Shown: positions 1 to 8,578 of the stretch, piece after piece
How the letters are laid out: every line of letters starts with the position of its first letter
Position numbering within the stretch: position 1 is the first letter of the stretch
Assembly: GCF_000308435.1 (NCBI RefSeq)
Contig: NZ_BAFR01000048.1
Location: 1 to 64,000, forward strand
Source of the DNA: Nocardia araoensis NBRC 100135
GTDB taxonomy: Bacteria > Actinomycetota > Actinomycetes > Mycobacteriales > Mycobacteriaceae
DNA length: 64,000 bases
Reading direction: 5' to 3'
Notes under the pieces: generated by a model
The model's input: only the letters and a program-made list of their open reading frames with translations
Told to the model about the DNA's origin: nothing
Database searches by the model: none
Translations under genes and position numbers: made by a program

Positions 1-20
1 CGAGGAGCACAGGAACGGGA

Positions 21-1061
21 TCAAACAGCCTTGTGGAGCGCGAGCCGATTGCCGAATGCTCTGCCGCCTAATCGTCCGAGCGCGGCATTCATCAGGGGCG
101 AGCCGGTAACCGTCACCTTCAGGCGGTTCAGAATGGGGGCGAGGGGGCGGGGGTCGACATCGCGGAGCGCCTCGGCGAGCAGGCGGACGGGTTCGGTGCA
201 GGAGTCGTAGCGGTCACCGGGGGCCTTCGCGAGTGCCCGGTGCAGGATCGCGTCGACATCGGGCGGGATCCAGCGGTGGCGCGCGGAGAGCGCCGGAGGC
301 GGCTCGTGCAGCTGAGCTTCGGCGGTGGCCATGAGATTCCCGCGCGAGAACGGCGTGTGACCGGTGAGCAGTTCGACGGCGGAACACGCCAGTGCGTACT
401 GATCGGTCGCCGGGGAAACTGTCTCCGCCCGCAGCAGTTCCGGCGCGGCATACGGCACCGACACGACGACGAACCCGTTAGTGGCCAACGGCGGTTCCGG
501 GCGATCCAGCCACCGGGCCGAGTCGAAGTCCGAGATCTTGACCGTCGCGGGCTCGTCCGTCCCGACCAGCACGTTCGCCGGTTTCACGTCGAGATGGACC
601 ACGCCGTTGGCGTGCGCGAAATCCAATCCCGCGGCGACATGCTCGAGCACATGGAGCACCCGTCGCAGGTCCGGGTACCGATGCGGCGAGCGGACCAACG
701 TCGAACCCGTCGCGCCAGCCACGTACTCGTGGGCCGACCACAACCTGCCGTCGGTTTCCCCGTGCGTGTACATCCGCACGATGTCGGGGTGCCGCAATGC
801 CGACAAGATGTCGAACTCGTGCACGAATCGAGCGCGCGCTTCGGGCGACCGGCTGTCCTCCGGTCCCAAGATCTTCAGTGACACCGGCCGCGACCACTCC
901 GGATCCTCGGCCAGGTACACCTGGCTGCTGCCGCCGTGTCCCAGCGGGGCGCGGACGACGAAACCCGCAAACTGGTCACCTGGTTCGAGCAGCACCGCCT
1001 CACCATAGTGCGATGCCCTCGGTCGCACGCCGGTGTTTGCCTTCGGTGTGCTCGAGGGCAC
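21..1061 (-). CDS. Serine/threonine protein kinase with atypical catalytic motifs
   Basis: 346 aa cytosolic kinase with no transmembrane segment or extracellular sensor domain. It has a glycine loop (LGHGGSSQVYLAED, about residues 40-53), a beta-3 lysine in VSLKIL, an alpha-C glutamate in RFVHEFDIL, a catalytic loop HLDVKPANVL and an APE-like segment (YAAPELL). Two motifs are unusual: HRD is HLD, making it a non-RD kinase, and DFG is DFD (KISDFDSAR). Catalytic Asp and Asn are kept, so activity is possible but not certain. The start is a GTG with no clear ribosome binding site, so a downstream start cannot be excluded. The kinase family is certain; the substrate is unknown. Confidence 0.85.
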   Translation of the reverse strand: MPSSTPKANTGVRPRASHYGEAVLLEPGDQFAGFVVRAPLGHGGSSQVYLAEDPEWSRPVSLKILGPEDSRSPEARARFVHEFDILSALRHPDIVRMYTHGETDGRLWSAHEYVAGATGSTLVRSPHRYPDLRRVLHVLEHVAAGLDFAHANGVVHLDVKPANVLVGTDEPATVKISDFDSARWLDRPEPPLATNGFVVVSVPYAAPELLRAETVSPATDQYALACSAVELLTGHTPFSRGNLMATAEAQLHEPPPALSARHRWIPPDVDAILHRALAKAPGDRYDSCTEPVRLLAEALRDVDPRPLAPILNRLKVTVTGSPLMNAALGRLGGRAFGNRLALHKAV

Positions 1062-1129
1062 TGCGTTAGCGGAGGCGCGATGGTGCCCGCTGCTCGTCGA
1101 CTCGGAGCCCGCGGGTCACGAGACTTCTC

Positions 1130-1173
1130 CCCGCCGGCCTGAAGGTCGTGACACGACACGCCAGGCCGGCGGG
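1130..1173 (-). terminator. Stem-loop downstream of the secreted-protein gene
   Basis: 12-bp perfect inverted repeat (CCCGCCGGCCTG at 1130-1141 with its complement at 1162-1173). The loop contains a second small inverted repeat (GTCGTG-A-CACGAC). It lies 15 bp past the stop codon of the minus-strand gene ending at 1188. There is no T-tract, which is common for actinobacterial terminators. Confidence 0.6.
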
Positions 1174-1187
1174 CAGGAAGGGGTGCG

Positions 1188-1604
1188 TCAGATGATGGTG
1201 ACCTTGAGGGTGTAGCCCGCCGCCGAGCCGTCGGCGGAGGAGACGAGGATCTGGTAGTCGTTGCCGTCGGCGACGAGATCGGCATGCGGCACATCGGCGG
1301 CGACCTGCGGTCCGATCAGCGGGGCCACCGAGACGCGGGCGTTGCCCGCGACGTCGAAGCTGAGGCGCTGCCCCGGCGCCGTGGCGATGGAGTAGCTGTC
1401 GGCCTTGCCCTGCGCGACGTTGCCGCTGGCCTCGATGCTGTTCTGGCCGGGAGCGATCTGCAGGCGTTGCACGACGCCGGGAACCGAAGGAATGCCGGGC
1501 GCGGCCTGGGCGGTCGCGACCCCTCCGGCCAGGGTGAAGCTGGCGACGGCGAGCACCGCGGGCACGGTACCCACCAACGAACGAATCAGTCGAGAAGCGG
1601 TCAT
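1188..1604 (-). CDS. Small secreted protein of unknown function
   Basis: 138 aa. An N-terminal signal peptide is visible (basic start, hydrophobic stretch, cleavage after a TAQA-like site before APGIP), followed by a roughly 100-residue beta-rich mature domain without cysteines. The ATG at 1604 is preferred over the one at 1613 because GAGGAAAG lies about 9 bp upstream of it. The C-terminal part (DLVADGNDYQILVSS then GYTLKVTII) looks like a small beta-sandwich, perhaps a bacterial pre-peptidase-like fold, but I cannot name a family. It stands alone. Confidence 0.75.
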   Translation of the reverse strand: MTASRLIRSLVGTVPAVLAVASFTLAGGVATAQAAPGIPSVPGVVQRLQIAPGQNSIEASGNVAQGKADSYSIATAPGQRLSFDVAGNARVSVAPLIGPQVAADVPHADLVADGNDYQILVSSADGSAAGYTLKVTII

Positions 1605-1777
1605 GGGCACCATCTTTCCTCAGCGCGTGTGCGATATCTCATGCGGCTGCGATAAACCGGTGGGAAGGCACGCTCAGCGACTGATCACGGAAGGAAACAG
1701 CGGACGAAGCGAGGCCGGAACATGTCGGTGCCCCGTGTCACACTGGCGTCGTAGTCACCTGGCCAGAGGAGAACGAA

Positions 1778-1960
1778 TTGGCCGCCATTGATGACCGCCC
1801 CATGGTGCGATTGGTCGCGCATTGCCGTCGCTGTCACGGTTGGCTGCTGTCGCCGCAATCGGTCGCGGAAGGAATCGGCCCGACGTGTGCGATCCGTGAA
1901 CGCGCGGAAATGCGCGCCCGATCCGCGCAGGAACTAACTCTTTTCGACGTCGCGGCGTAA
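1778..1960 (+). CDS. Small zinc-ribbon-like hypothetical protein (DUF6011-like)
   Basis: 60 aa with a TTG start preceded by AGAGGAGAA at a spacing of 5-6 bp. It has a CxxC motif (HCRRCHGWLL) followed by a conserved-looking IGPTC segment. This pattern (C-x2-C, then G-x-C) is shared by small actinobacterial proteins annotated as DUF6011, which suggests one bound zinc. The function is unknown. The good ribosome binding site and the Cys pattern argue that it is real despite its size. Confidence 0.6.
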   Translation: MAAIDDRPMVRLVAHCRRCHGWLLSPQSVAEGIGPTCAIRERAEMRARSAQELTLFDVAA

Positions 1961-2133
1961 TCCGAAGCACGAGTCCACCATCGATTCGGTCCAACCAAGG
2001 CACCGCGTTCACCGCGCGGGCATGCTCCGGTCGCTCGCGAAGCCGCGTCGCGCGGAATCCGATCGGACCGTCCCGCATCGAGTCCATCGCCGTGTTGTGG
2101 CATGGGAAGCGGGACGGCCCGGGACCGATGCGA

Positions 2134-3003
2134 TCAGGTCGTCGCGATCAGGATCTGTTCCGATTCGGCCGGTCGTAGTCCGTCGGTCCGGTCGGCGAAG
2201 TAGCGGTCGGTCAGCTCGGTGGCCGAGATGTGCCGGGCGGCGGCGAAGCCCGCGTCTTCGGCCAGCTCGACTATCTCCTCGGGACGGAAGAAGCTGAGGA
2301 ACGGGGTGCCGGATCGGCGGGCGCCTTGCTCGGCGAACCGGCGCAGTACCTGTTCATCGGGGTCGACGAGTTCGAGCGGCAGCAGGAAGGTCGTGGCCAC
2401 GGTGGAGCCCGGTGCGAGCGCCGACAGCTGTTGCAGGGTGGCGATATTCGCCGCGCGGGTCAGGTACATCGAGACACCGGCGGAGGCGACGAGCGCCGGG
2501 CGGGTGGGGTCGAAACCGGCCTCGATGAGCCGCTGCCACCACGCGTCCACCTCGAAATCGACCGGAACCAGCCGCAGCCACGGCGGGATGTCGAAGCCGA
2601 GTTCGGCCAAGCGCTGCCGTTTCCATGCCTGCGGTCCGGGCTGGTCGACCTCGAAGACGGTGAACCGTGCGGCGAGTTCGGGCCTGCGCTGTGCGAAGGT
2701 GTCCAGCCCCGCGCCGAGGACGACGTACTGATCCACGCCGCGCTCGGCTTGCTCGGCGAGGAGATCCTCCAGGAAGCGCGCGCGTGACACGATGCCCGCC
2801 CGCATAGGTCCGGTGGCTTGCGGATCCATATCCGGACGGTGCCGCCAGCCGTCCTCGGGGGAGGCCAAACGCAGGCCGACGCGGTCGTCGAACACGTGCG
2901 GAGGCGGGTCGTCGAGTACGTGCACGGCTCGCCACAGCGCTACCCGGACGGCGGTGCTGTCCGGCGCGATCGTCTGGTCGGCCTCGATATCCTCGGCGGT
3001 CAT
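2134..3003 (-). CDS. Class I SAM-dependent methyltransferase (TIGR00027/LCMT-like family)
   Basis: 289 aa, typical length for the actinobacterial family of putative SAM-dependent methyltransferases related to leucine carboxyl methyltransferase. The SAM-binding motif VVLGAGLDTFAQR and the following acidic FEVDQP strand end are clear. The substrate is unknown for nearly all members, which are expanded in mycobacteria and Nocardia. The start codon at 3001-3003 lies inside a perfect inverted repeat and has no Shine-Dalgarno upstream, so the transcript may be leaderless and the repeat may be an operator. It is divergent from a TetR gene, its probable regulator. Confidence 0.85.
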   Translation of the reverse strand: MTAEDIEADQTIAPDSTAVRVALWRAVHVLDDPPPHVFDDRVGLRLASPEDGWRHRPDMDPQATGPMRAGIVSRARFLEDLLAEQAERGVDQYVVLGAGLDTFAQRRPELAARFTVFEVDQPGPQAWKRQRLAELGFDIPPWLRLVPVDFEVDAWWQRLIEAGFDPTRPALVASAGVSMYLTRAANIATLQQLSALAPGSTVATTFLLPLELVDPDEQVLRRFAEQGARRSGTPFLSFFRPEEIVELAEDAGFAAARHISATELTDRYFADRTDGLRPAESEQILIATT

Positions 3004-3024
3004 GCTAGCAAACTAGCATGCTAA
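3001..3024. promoter_or_regulatory. Inverted repeat over the methyltransferase start (probable operator)
   Basis: CATGCTAG (3001-3008) and CTAGCATG (3013-3020) form a perfect 8-bp inverted repeat with spacer CAAA. The right arm runs into a second 10-bp palindrome, TAGCATGCTA (3015-3024). The element covers the methyltransferase start codon. Nested palindromes of this size in a divergent tetR/target gap are typical of TetR-family operators; the binding protein is inferred. Confidence 0.55.
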
Positions 3025-3126
3025 CGACATGGGTGCCAGTGTCGACCGTCGGTGATCGGGTGATGCCTGGTCGAACACATGCCATGGCACCAGAGTTCGG
3101 GTGCGACGCCGCGTGCTGCGGTTAAG

Positions 3127-3141
3127 ATGAGCGACGCTCAT
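3127..3141. promoter_or_regulatory. Palindromic TetR-type operator upstream of tetR
   Basis: ATGAGCG-A-CGCTCAT is a perfect 7-bp inverted repeat with a single-base centre, ending 26 bp before the tetR start. Its sequence differs from the palindrome at 3001-3024, so one regulator may not bind both. Autoregulation is inferred. Confidence 0.55.
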
Positions 3142-3167
3142 TTTCAGTGGACGGGCGGGAGGAAATC

Positions 3168-3800
3168 ATGCCGCCGAAGGCTGTCGGTCAACGTCGTCGC
3201 CCCTCTCAGGCACGCGCCAAAGCGACCAGGGAGCACATCCTGGACACGGCGGCGCGATTGTTCGGCGAGCGCGGTATCGCCAATACCTCCACGAACCGGA
3301 TCGCGGCGGAAGCAGGCGTGAGCATCGGCACGGTCTACCGCTACTTCGCTGATCGAAGCGTCCTGGTCGAAGAGTTGCTCGAGCGGTTGCTGGAGACGGT
3401 GGAGCGGCGTTTCACCCAGCGCGTCTTCGACCTGTCGGGAAAAACGATGCACCAGGTAGCCGCCGACATCCTGGGAGTGATCACCGAAGAGTTGGTGGCC
3501 AACGCGAAGCTGGTGCGCGCGCTGGTCGCGGGTGTGCAGTTCTACAGCAGTGGCATCCCCGAGTTCGAGCCGCGGCTGCGCCTGCTGGTGAAGGTGATGC
3601 TGATCCAGGTGCTCGGTCCCGGCGACGATCACGAGTACGACGTGATGACGTTCGTGGTGATCAACACCGGTTTCGCGGCGGTTCTGCGCGCGTCCGCCCT
3701 CGAAGTCGACGATCCGGCGCGGGCGGAGGCGATCGACATGACGGCGCGGATGATCGGAGCGTGGGCCGAAGCCGAGGCCGCGGCGCGCGCCGCCGTGTGA
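3168..3800 (+). CDS. TetR/AcrR family transcriptional regulator
   Basis: 210 aa. The N-terminal TetR helix-turn-helix is clear (ILDTAARLFGERGIANTSTN, then AGVSIGTVYRYFADRSVLVEEL). The C-terminal ligand and dimerisation domain is divergent. The ATG at 3168 is chosen because GGGAGG lies 5 bp upstream; the in-frame GTG at 3147 lacks a ribosome binding site and falls next to the operator-like palindrome. It is divergent from the methyltransferase, with operator-like repeats in the gap. The ligand is unknown. Confidence 0.9.
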   Translation: MPPKAVGQRRRPSQARAKATREHILDTAARLFGERGIANTSTNRIAAEAGVSIGTVYRYFADRSVLVEELLERLLETVERRFTQRVFDLSGKTMHQVAADILGVITEELVANAKLVRALVAGVQFYSSGIPEFEPRLRLLVKVMLIQVLGPGDDHEYDVMTFVVINTGFAAVLRASALEVDDPARAEAIDMTARMIGAWAEAEAAARAAV

Positions 3801-4085
3801 GCGGGTGTGGCGCCGCGCGCAAAAAAGTGAGCACCTGACCATGTATGTGGTGTGGACGAGCTTCCCAAATCGGGCGCTTCTTCATGATCTTTCCTGATCA
3901 GCGCCCATTCCTCGGTTGCGTTTCCGGTCGCACGAAGCGGAGTAGCAGCTGAGTTGGCCTGCGGTTTACCGTTTTCCCACGGACCGAACGGCATTCAGCG
4001 CCGCGGACACCGCGAGGTAGTCACGGTCGCCGATCGCGCGCGAACCCGACGCACCCTCGGCTCCACGGCGACAAGGAGGTCACCA

Positions 4086-5333
4086 GTGACGATCGAGAGC
4101 ATCGCCCACCTCGAAGCGAACAACGCGCGGCAGGTCACGCCGCTTTCCCCGAAAACCCACCGAACGGCCGCGAAGGTCGTCGCGCATCTCATCGATTCCG
4201 CCGCCCTGCCCGGCGGCGCGGCCGAGGCGGAAGTCGCTGCCGTGGTCGGGATGTGCTTGGAGTGGGCCGTCCAGCGATTGAACGGGCAGGCATCGACCGG
4301 ACGGACCGACATCCTGCGGACCGCGGCGGCGGGATGGGCCAGGAAGGGAATCCCGATCGACGGCGTCCTCCACGCGATTCATGCCGGGTTCAAATTCGGA
4401 CTTGGCATGCTGTTCGCCCACAAAGGCTCGGCGGATCGCGCCGATCTCGTGACCGGCACCGCCGTCACGCTCGAGCTGTTGAACCTGATCACCGCGACGG
4501 TCAGCAAAGCCTATGTGCGCGAGTGCAAAGCCGTGGTGGCCGAGGACCACACCGCGACGCACACTCTGACTTCGGCGCTGCTCGGCGGCCACGCGTCCTC
4601 GATGATGGCTCGCGAATGCGGAATACCGGTCGCCGACGAGTATTTCGTGCTCGCGGTCGCCGTACCGGCGCATCCCGACGAAAGTCTTCCTCATCTCGAC
4701 AGCCGGGTCGTCGCCCGGCGTAAACTCCGCCGCCTCCAGTCCGGCCTCGCCGACCTCTTCGATGGCCGAGCGCTGTCGCTGCTGTCTGTCGACGGAGGAA
4801 CGATCCTCATCCCCACCACCCAGCTCAGCACCCTGGATCTGGACCGCGTGGTCGAGAAGCTGTCCGCGGCGGCGCGAGTGCCGCTCACGGCCACCGTCGT
4901 GACCGCAAGACCCAGGCAGGTCTCCGCCGCCGCTGCCCAAGCCCACGAGTTGCTCGACACCGTGGAGCAACTCGGACGCGAGCCCGGGTTGTACAGATTC
5001 ACCGAACTGGCGCTGCAATACCAGCTCACCCGCCCCGGTATCGGCCGCGATGTACTCGGTACCCAGGTCGCGCCGCTGATGGAGCACCCGGACCTGTTGG
5101 AGACCCTGCGGATCCACATCGACAACGACCTCAACCGTCAGCGCACGGCTCGGCAACTCCATGTGCATCCGAACACCGTCGACTACCGGCTGCGCCGAAT
5201 CGCACAGCTCACCGGCCTCGATCCGGCCGATGCCAGGGGGCTGTGGTACTTGCGCTCGGCACTGATCGTCTGGACCGACGACGGTCCCCGGCGGCTTCCG
5301 GCCGATGCCCGGCGGATGGCCGACTCCCGGTAG
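4086..5333 (+). CDS. PucR/CdaR-type transcriptional regulator
   Basis: 415 aa. The C-terminal PucR-type helix-turn-helix lies at about residues 355-405 (NDLNRQRTARQLHVHPNTVD, then YRLRRIAQLTG). It follows a GGDEF-like, degenerate central region and an N-terminal alpha-helical sensor domain common in actinobacterial regulators. The GTG start is supported by a strong AAGGAGGT 5 bp upstream, which removes 44 residues of an open upstream frame. It is 97 bp upstream of the ABC1-kinase gene on the same strand. The effector is unknown. Confidence 0.88.
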   Translation: MTIESIAHLEANNARQVTPLSPKTHRTAAKVVAHLIDSAALPGGAAEAEVAAVVGMCLEWAVQRLNGQASTGRTDILRTAAAGWARKGIPIDGVLHAIHAGFKFGLGMLFAHKGSADRADLVTGTAVTLELLNLITATVSKAYVRECKAVVAEDHTATHTLTSALLGGHASSMMARECGIPVADEYFVLAVAVPAHPDESLPHLDSRVVARRKLRRLQSGLADLFDGRALSLLSVDGGTILIPTTQLSTLDLDRVVEKLSAAARVPLTATVVTARPRQVSAAAAQAHELLDTVEQLGREPGLYRFTELALQYQLTRPGIGRDVLGTQVAPLMEHPDLLETLRIHIDNDLNRQRTARQLHVHPNTVDYRLRRIAQLTGLDPADARGLWYLRSALIVWTDDGPRRLPADARRMADSR

Positions 5334-5430
5334 GTAGTCCCCGTCGCACCCTCGACAATCCGCGTCGGAAGTGCGAAGAATATCCGGACGTGCGACGCAC
5401 GCCGCGCGGATGCTCATGGAGGTGCATGCG

Positions 5431-6801
5431 GTGGCCGATCGAGTGCCCGGAGGACGTCTGTCCAGAAGCGGCAGGCTGGGCCGGTTGGCGGCGGGCCAAG
5501 CCGTGCGCGGGGTCGGAACGCGTTTGGCGATGATCGGCAGGACCGAAGAGGCCCGGCGAGTACTCGCCGAACGTTCCACACTCGCGACCGCGCAGCAGGT
5601 TGTCACGGTGCTCGGCAGCATGAAGGGCGCGGCGATGAAGCTGGGTCAGATGTTGTCGGTCCTCGACGTCGATCTCGTTCCGGAATCGCATCGGGAACTG
5701 TTCCGGACCAAGCTGGCCGAACTTCGCGATCAGGCGCCGGCCGTTCCGTTTTCGGCGATGCTGAAAGTGATCGAGGACGATCTCGGGCCGCCGGCGCGAG
5801 TCTTCGCCGACTTCGACGAGACGCCGATCGCCGCGGCATCGATCGGCCAGGTCTATCGGGCACAGCTGCACGACGGGCGCACCGTCGCGGTCAAGGTGCA
5901 ATATCCCGGCGTCGACCAGGCCGTCCACGCGGACATGCGCAATCTGGAAATGCTCAGCAAGCTGTGGAAATCCATGCTGCCCAGCGCCGCCGACAGCGCC
6001 GTGCTGGAGGAGATCGCGCGCAACATCGGTAACGAACTGGACTATCCGCGGGAAGCCAGGACCCAGCATCGCGTCGCGATGCGGTATCGCGGCCATCCTT
6101 TCATCACGGTGCCCGACAGCATCGAAGAATACTGCGCGCGAAAAGTTCTCGTGACGGAGTTCGTCGAGGGTGCGACTTTTCGTCAGCTCCGGACGCTGCC
6201 CGACGCCGAACGTGATCGGCTCGGCGAGCTGATCTACCGCTTCTATATCAGTTCGTTGTTCTGCGACAACGAATTCTGCGGTGATCCTCACCCGGGAAAT
6301 ATTCTGCTCGCGGCCGATGGCAGGCTCGCGTTCGTCGATTTCGGTCTGTACGACCGGATGGACCCCGTCCATGTCGACTTCGAGCGCGCGTGTCTGCGGG
6401 CTGCGGGGGAACACCGCGCCCGGGACCTGTACGAGGCTTGGGTGGGACGCGGCATCATCGACCCGGATGCGGGCGTCACCGCCGAGGAATGCATGGAATA
6501 CGTATGGGCCGCCGCAGGGTGGCATCTATTCGACGAGCGGATAGCGATCACCCCCGAGTTCGCGACAGGTGCGGTGATTCTCGCTGTCGACCCTCGCGCC
6601 GCGGAGTTCAAAGGCATGCGGCAACAGCAGCTTCCGTCGGAGCATGTGTTCTCACGACGCGCGGATCTGTTCACTTTCGCCGTGCTCGGTCAGCTGCGGG
6701 CCACCAACAATTGGCATCGGCTCGCGCGTGAGTGGCTCTACCAGGAACCGCCCGTCACCGAGATCGGACGGGCCATCGCAAAATGGCGGGATGGTCTGTG
6801 A
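5431..6801 (+). CDS. ABC1/UbiB/ADCK family atypical kinase
   Basis: About 456 aa. Family hallmarks are all visible: the KxGQ motif (AAMKLGQML), the Ala-rich loop replacing the glycine loop (AAASIGQVYRA), the nucleotide-binding lysine (VAVKVQYPGV), the ExD motif (NELDYPREA), the catalytic GDPHPGNIL and the DFG of FVDFGLYD. UbiB-like proteins are ATPases/kinases linked to isoprenoid-quinone or lipid metabolism; the role in actinobacteria is unsettled. The GTG at 5431 has GGAGG about 8 bp upstream; ATGs at 5410 and 5416 are alternatives. It may be regulated by the PucR-type gene before it. Confidence 0.88.
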   Translation: MADRVPGGRLSRSGRLGRLAAGQAVRGVGTRLAMIGRTEEARRVLAERSTLATAQQVVTVLGSMKGAAMKLGQMLSVLDVDLVPESHRELFRTKLAELRDQAPAVPFSAMLKVIEDDLGPPARVFADFDETPIAAASIGQVYRAQLHDGRTVAVKVQYPGVDQAVHADMRNLEMLSKLWKSMLPSAADSAVLEEIARNIGNELDYPREARTQHRVAMRYRGHPFITVPDSIEEYCARKVLVTEFVEGATFRQLRTLPDAERDRLGELIYRFYISSLFCDNEFCGDPHPGNILLAADGRLAFVDFGLYDRMDPVHVDFERACLRAAGEHRARDLYEAWVGRGIIDPDAGVTAEECMEYVWAAAGWHLFDERIAITPEFATGAVILAVDPRAAEFKGMRQQQLPSEHVFSRRADLFTFAVLGQLRATNNWHRLAREWLYQEPPVTEIGRAIAKWRDGL

Positions 6802-7147
6802 CATCCGGTGTCGCACGATAAATCCGTGATCGTCGCTCGCATGGACGGGCAGTTCCTGGCTCACATTTCGCTGATGCGCTGAATCCGGGGGGTCACTCCG
6901 GTACTTCACCTTTCGGATTGTCGGTTCCGGAAAGAGCGGATAGCGCGCCGCGGTGTCCCGTCCCCTCACTCCCATTCTTCCGTTCTGTGGCCGCTCATAT
7001 ACGGAACTGCGTCTTCGCAGTGAGCCGCCCAGAATCCATTGCTGACCAGCAGCTTTCATCGATTGCCGCTCTATCGTTACTGCCGTTCGACATGCGAGGC
7101 GCGCCTGCCGACAAGGACAACCATGCCGAAATACGGAAAGGCATTCG
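6802..7147. other. Intergenic region upstream of the lipase gene
   Basis: 346 bp without a convincing gene. It must hold the lipase promoter. GGAAAGG lies 6 bp before the ATG at 7148. No RNA gene is recognised. Confidence 0.5.
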
Positions 7148-8353
7148 ATGAGATCAAACGTCAGTCGGCGAATACTGCGCATCGCCGTATTCACCGTAAC
7201 CGCGACCATGACAATGGGGCTGGGCGCACTGACGGTGCACGCGGCGCCGGCGGCGGAGCCGACGGAGCAGCAGTTGGCCGATTACATCGCGGCGGGGCGT
7301 AAGACCGCGCCGGTGGCGGATTCGGGGAGTGCGGGGTCGGGTTCGGCGTGTACCTCGGGGAGCGGTGCGGGGTCGGGGAACGGATCCGGTGACTGCTACG
7401 GCGGTTCGGGCAGTAGTTCGGGGTCGTCGGGCGGTTACGCCAGTGACACGGTGGGGTTCGGTCCGCCGATGACGTCATGGTTGGCGGCGTTCGGGTACGG
7501 GCTGACCCATCCGGATGTGGCGCCGCCGGGAGCGAACGACTGGAACTGTAAGCCGACGGCGGAGCATCCGCGTCCGGTGGTGTTGGTGCACGGGACGTGG
7601 ATGAATGCCTACAACGGGTTCGCGTTCATGGGGCAGCCGATCAAAGATGCGGGATTCTGCACCTTCACGTTCAACTACGGGCGGTCGAATCTGTTGGAGG
7701 GCGGCGGTCTGGGATCGGTGTTGCCGGGGGTGATGGGCACCGGTTACATCCAGGACTCGGCCAAGCAATTGGCGGTGTTCGTCGATCGGGTGCTCGCGGC
7801 GACGGGGGCGTCGGAGGTGGATATCGTGGCGCACTCCCAGGGCGGGTCGATGTCGAACTGGTACACGAAGTTCGAGGGCGGTGCGGCGAAGGTGAAGAAT
7901 CTGGTCACCTTCGGTGCGACGCATCATGGGACGAGTTTGGACGGGATCGGCGCGTTGGGGCGGGCGATCAACAACTTCGGGATCGATGTGCTGGGTTTCG
8001 TGGAGATCTTCGTGGGACACGCGGGAATTCAGCAGACGATCGGTTCGGACTTCGTCAACAAGCTCAACGAGCACGGTGACACGATCACCGGCGTGGACTA
8101 CACCGTGGTCGGTACCCGGTACGACGAGATCACCAATCCCTACGACCTGACGTTCCTGAAGGCGGCGTCCGGGGTGTCGGTGCAGAACATCACGTTGCAG
8201 GACGGGTGCGAGCAGGATGTGTCGGACCATCTGACGATGATGTATTCGCCGCGAGCGCTGTCGATCGCGCTGCGGGCGTTGGACCCGGTGGGTCACCCGA
8301 ATCTGGAGTGCACGTTCAACCCGTGGCTGCTGGGCGGCGGCGGCTCACTCTGA
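7148..8353 (+). CDS. Secreted lipase/esterase, alpha/beta hydrolase (lipase class 2-like)
   Basis: 401 aa with an N-terminal signal peptide (basic start, hydrophobic core, HAAPA cleavage region). A low-complexity Ser/Gly linker with two Cys follows at about residues 55-98, then an alpha/beta-hydrolase domain. The oxyanion region is VLVHGTW and the nucleophile elbow is AHSQGG (Ser near residue 230). A catalytic His is probably in the DVSDHLTMM segment. It resembles secreted actinobacterial triacylglycerol lipases. It is followed by a strong hairpin at 8480-8518. Confidence 0.87.
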   Translation: MRSNVSRRILRIAVFTVTATMTMGLGALTVHAAPAAEPTEQQLADYIAAGRKTAPVADSGSAGSGSACTSGSGAGSGNGSGDCYGGSGSSSGSSGGYASDTVGFGPPMTSWLAAFGYGLTHPDVAPPGANDWNCKPTAEHPRPVVLVHGTWMNAYNGFAFMGQPIKDAGFCTFTFNYGRSNLLEGGGLGSVLPGVMGTGYIQDSAKQLAVFVDRVLAATGASEVDIVAHSQGGSMSNWYTKFEGGAAKVKNLVTFGATHHGTSLDGIGALGRAINNFGIDVLGFVEIFVGHAGIQQTIGSDFVNKLNEHGDTITGVDYTVVGTRYDEITNPYDLTFLKAASGVSVQNITLQDGCEQDVSDHLTMMYSPRALSIALRALDPVGHPNLECTFNPWLLGGGGSL

Positions 8354-8479
8354 CCGCCTTCGCAGACGTGCGCCGGAGACGGCGGCTTTCGCGGAGCTTT
8401 GCCCCGGCTCCGGCGCACTCCCGCCGCGTAGCGCGAGCACCGAAACGTTGCCCCGTGCGGTGGCTCGCGCCGCGGCGAA

Positions 8480-8518
8480 GTGCCCATCGAGCGACCTGGA
8501 CCCTCGCTCGATGGGCAC
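8480..8518. terminator. Bidirectional stem-loop terminator
   Basis: Perfect 14-bp inverted repeat (GTGCCCATCGAGCG at 8480-8493, its complement at 8505-8518) with an 11-nt loop. It lies between two convergent genes, the lipase ending at 8353 and the VOC gene ending at 8579. Confidence 0.75.
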
Positions 8519-8578
8519 ACCTTTGGGATCAGCCGAGATGCTTCGGCCGCGAGGGGAGCGACGCATTCCGCGACCGGC

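Noticed and set aside
4080..5621. 513-codon minus-strand open frame opposite the PucR-type regulator
   Set aside because: The plus-strand gene has a strong ribosome binding site and a clear helix-turn-helix.
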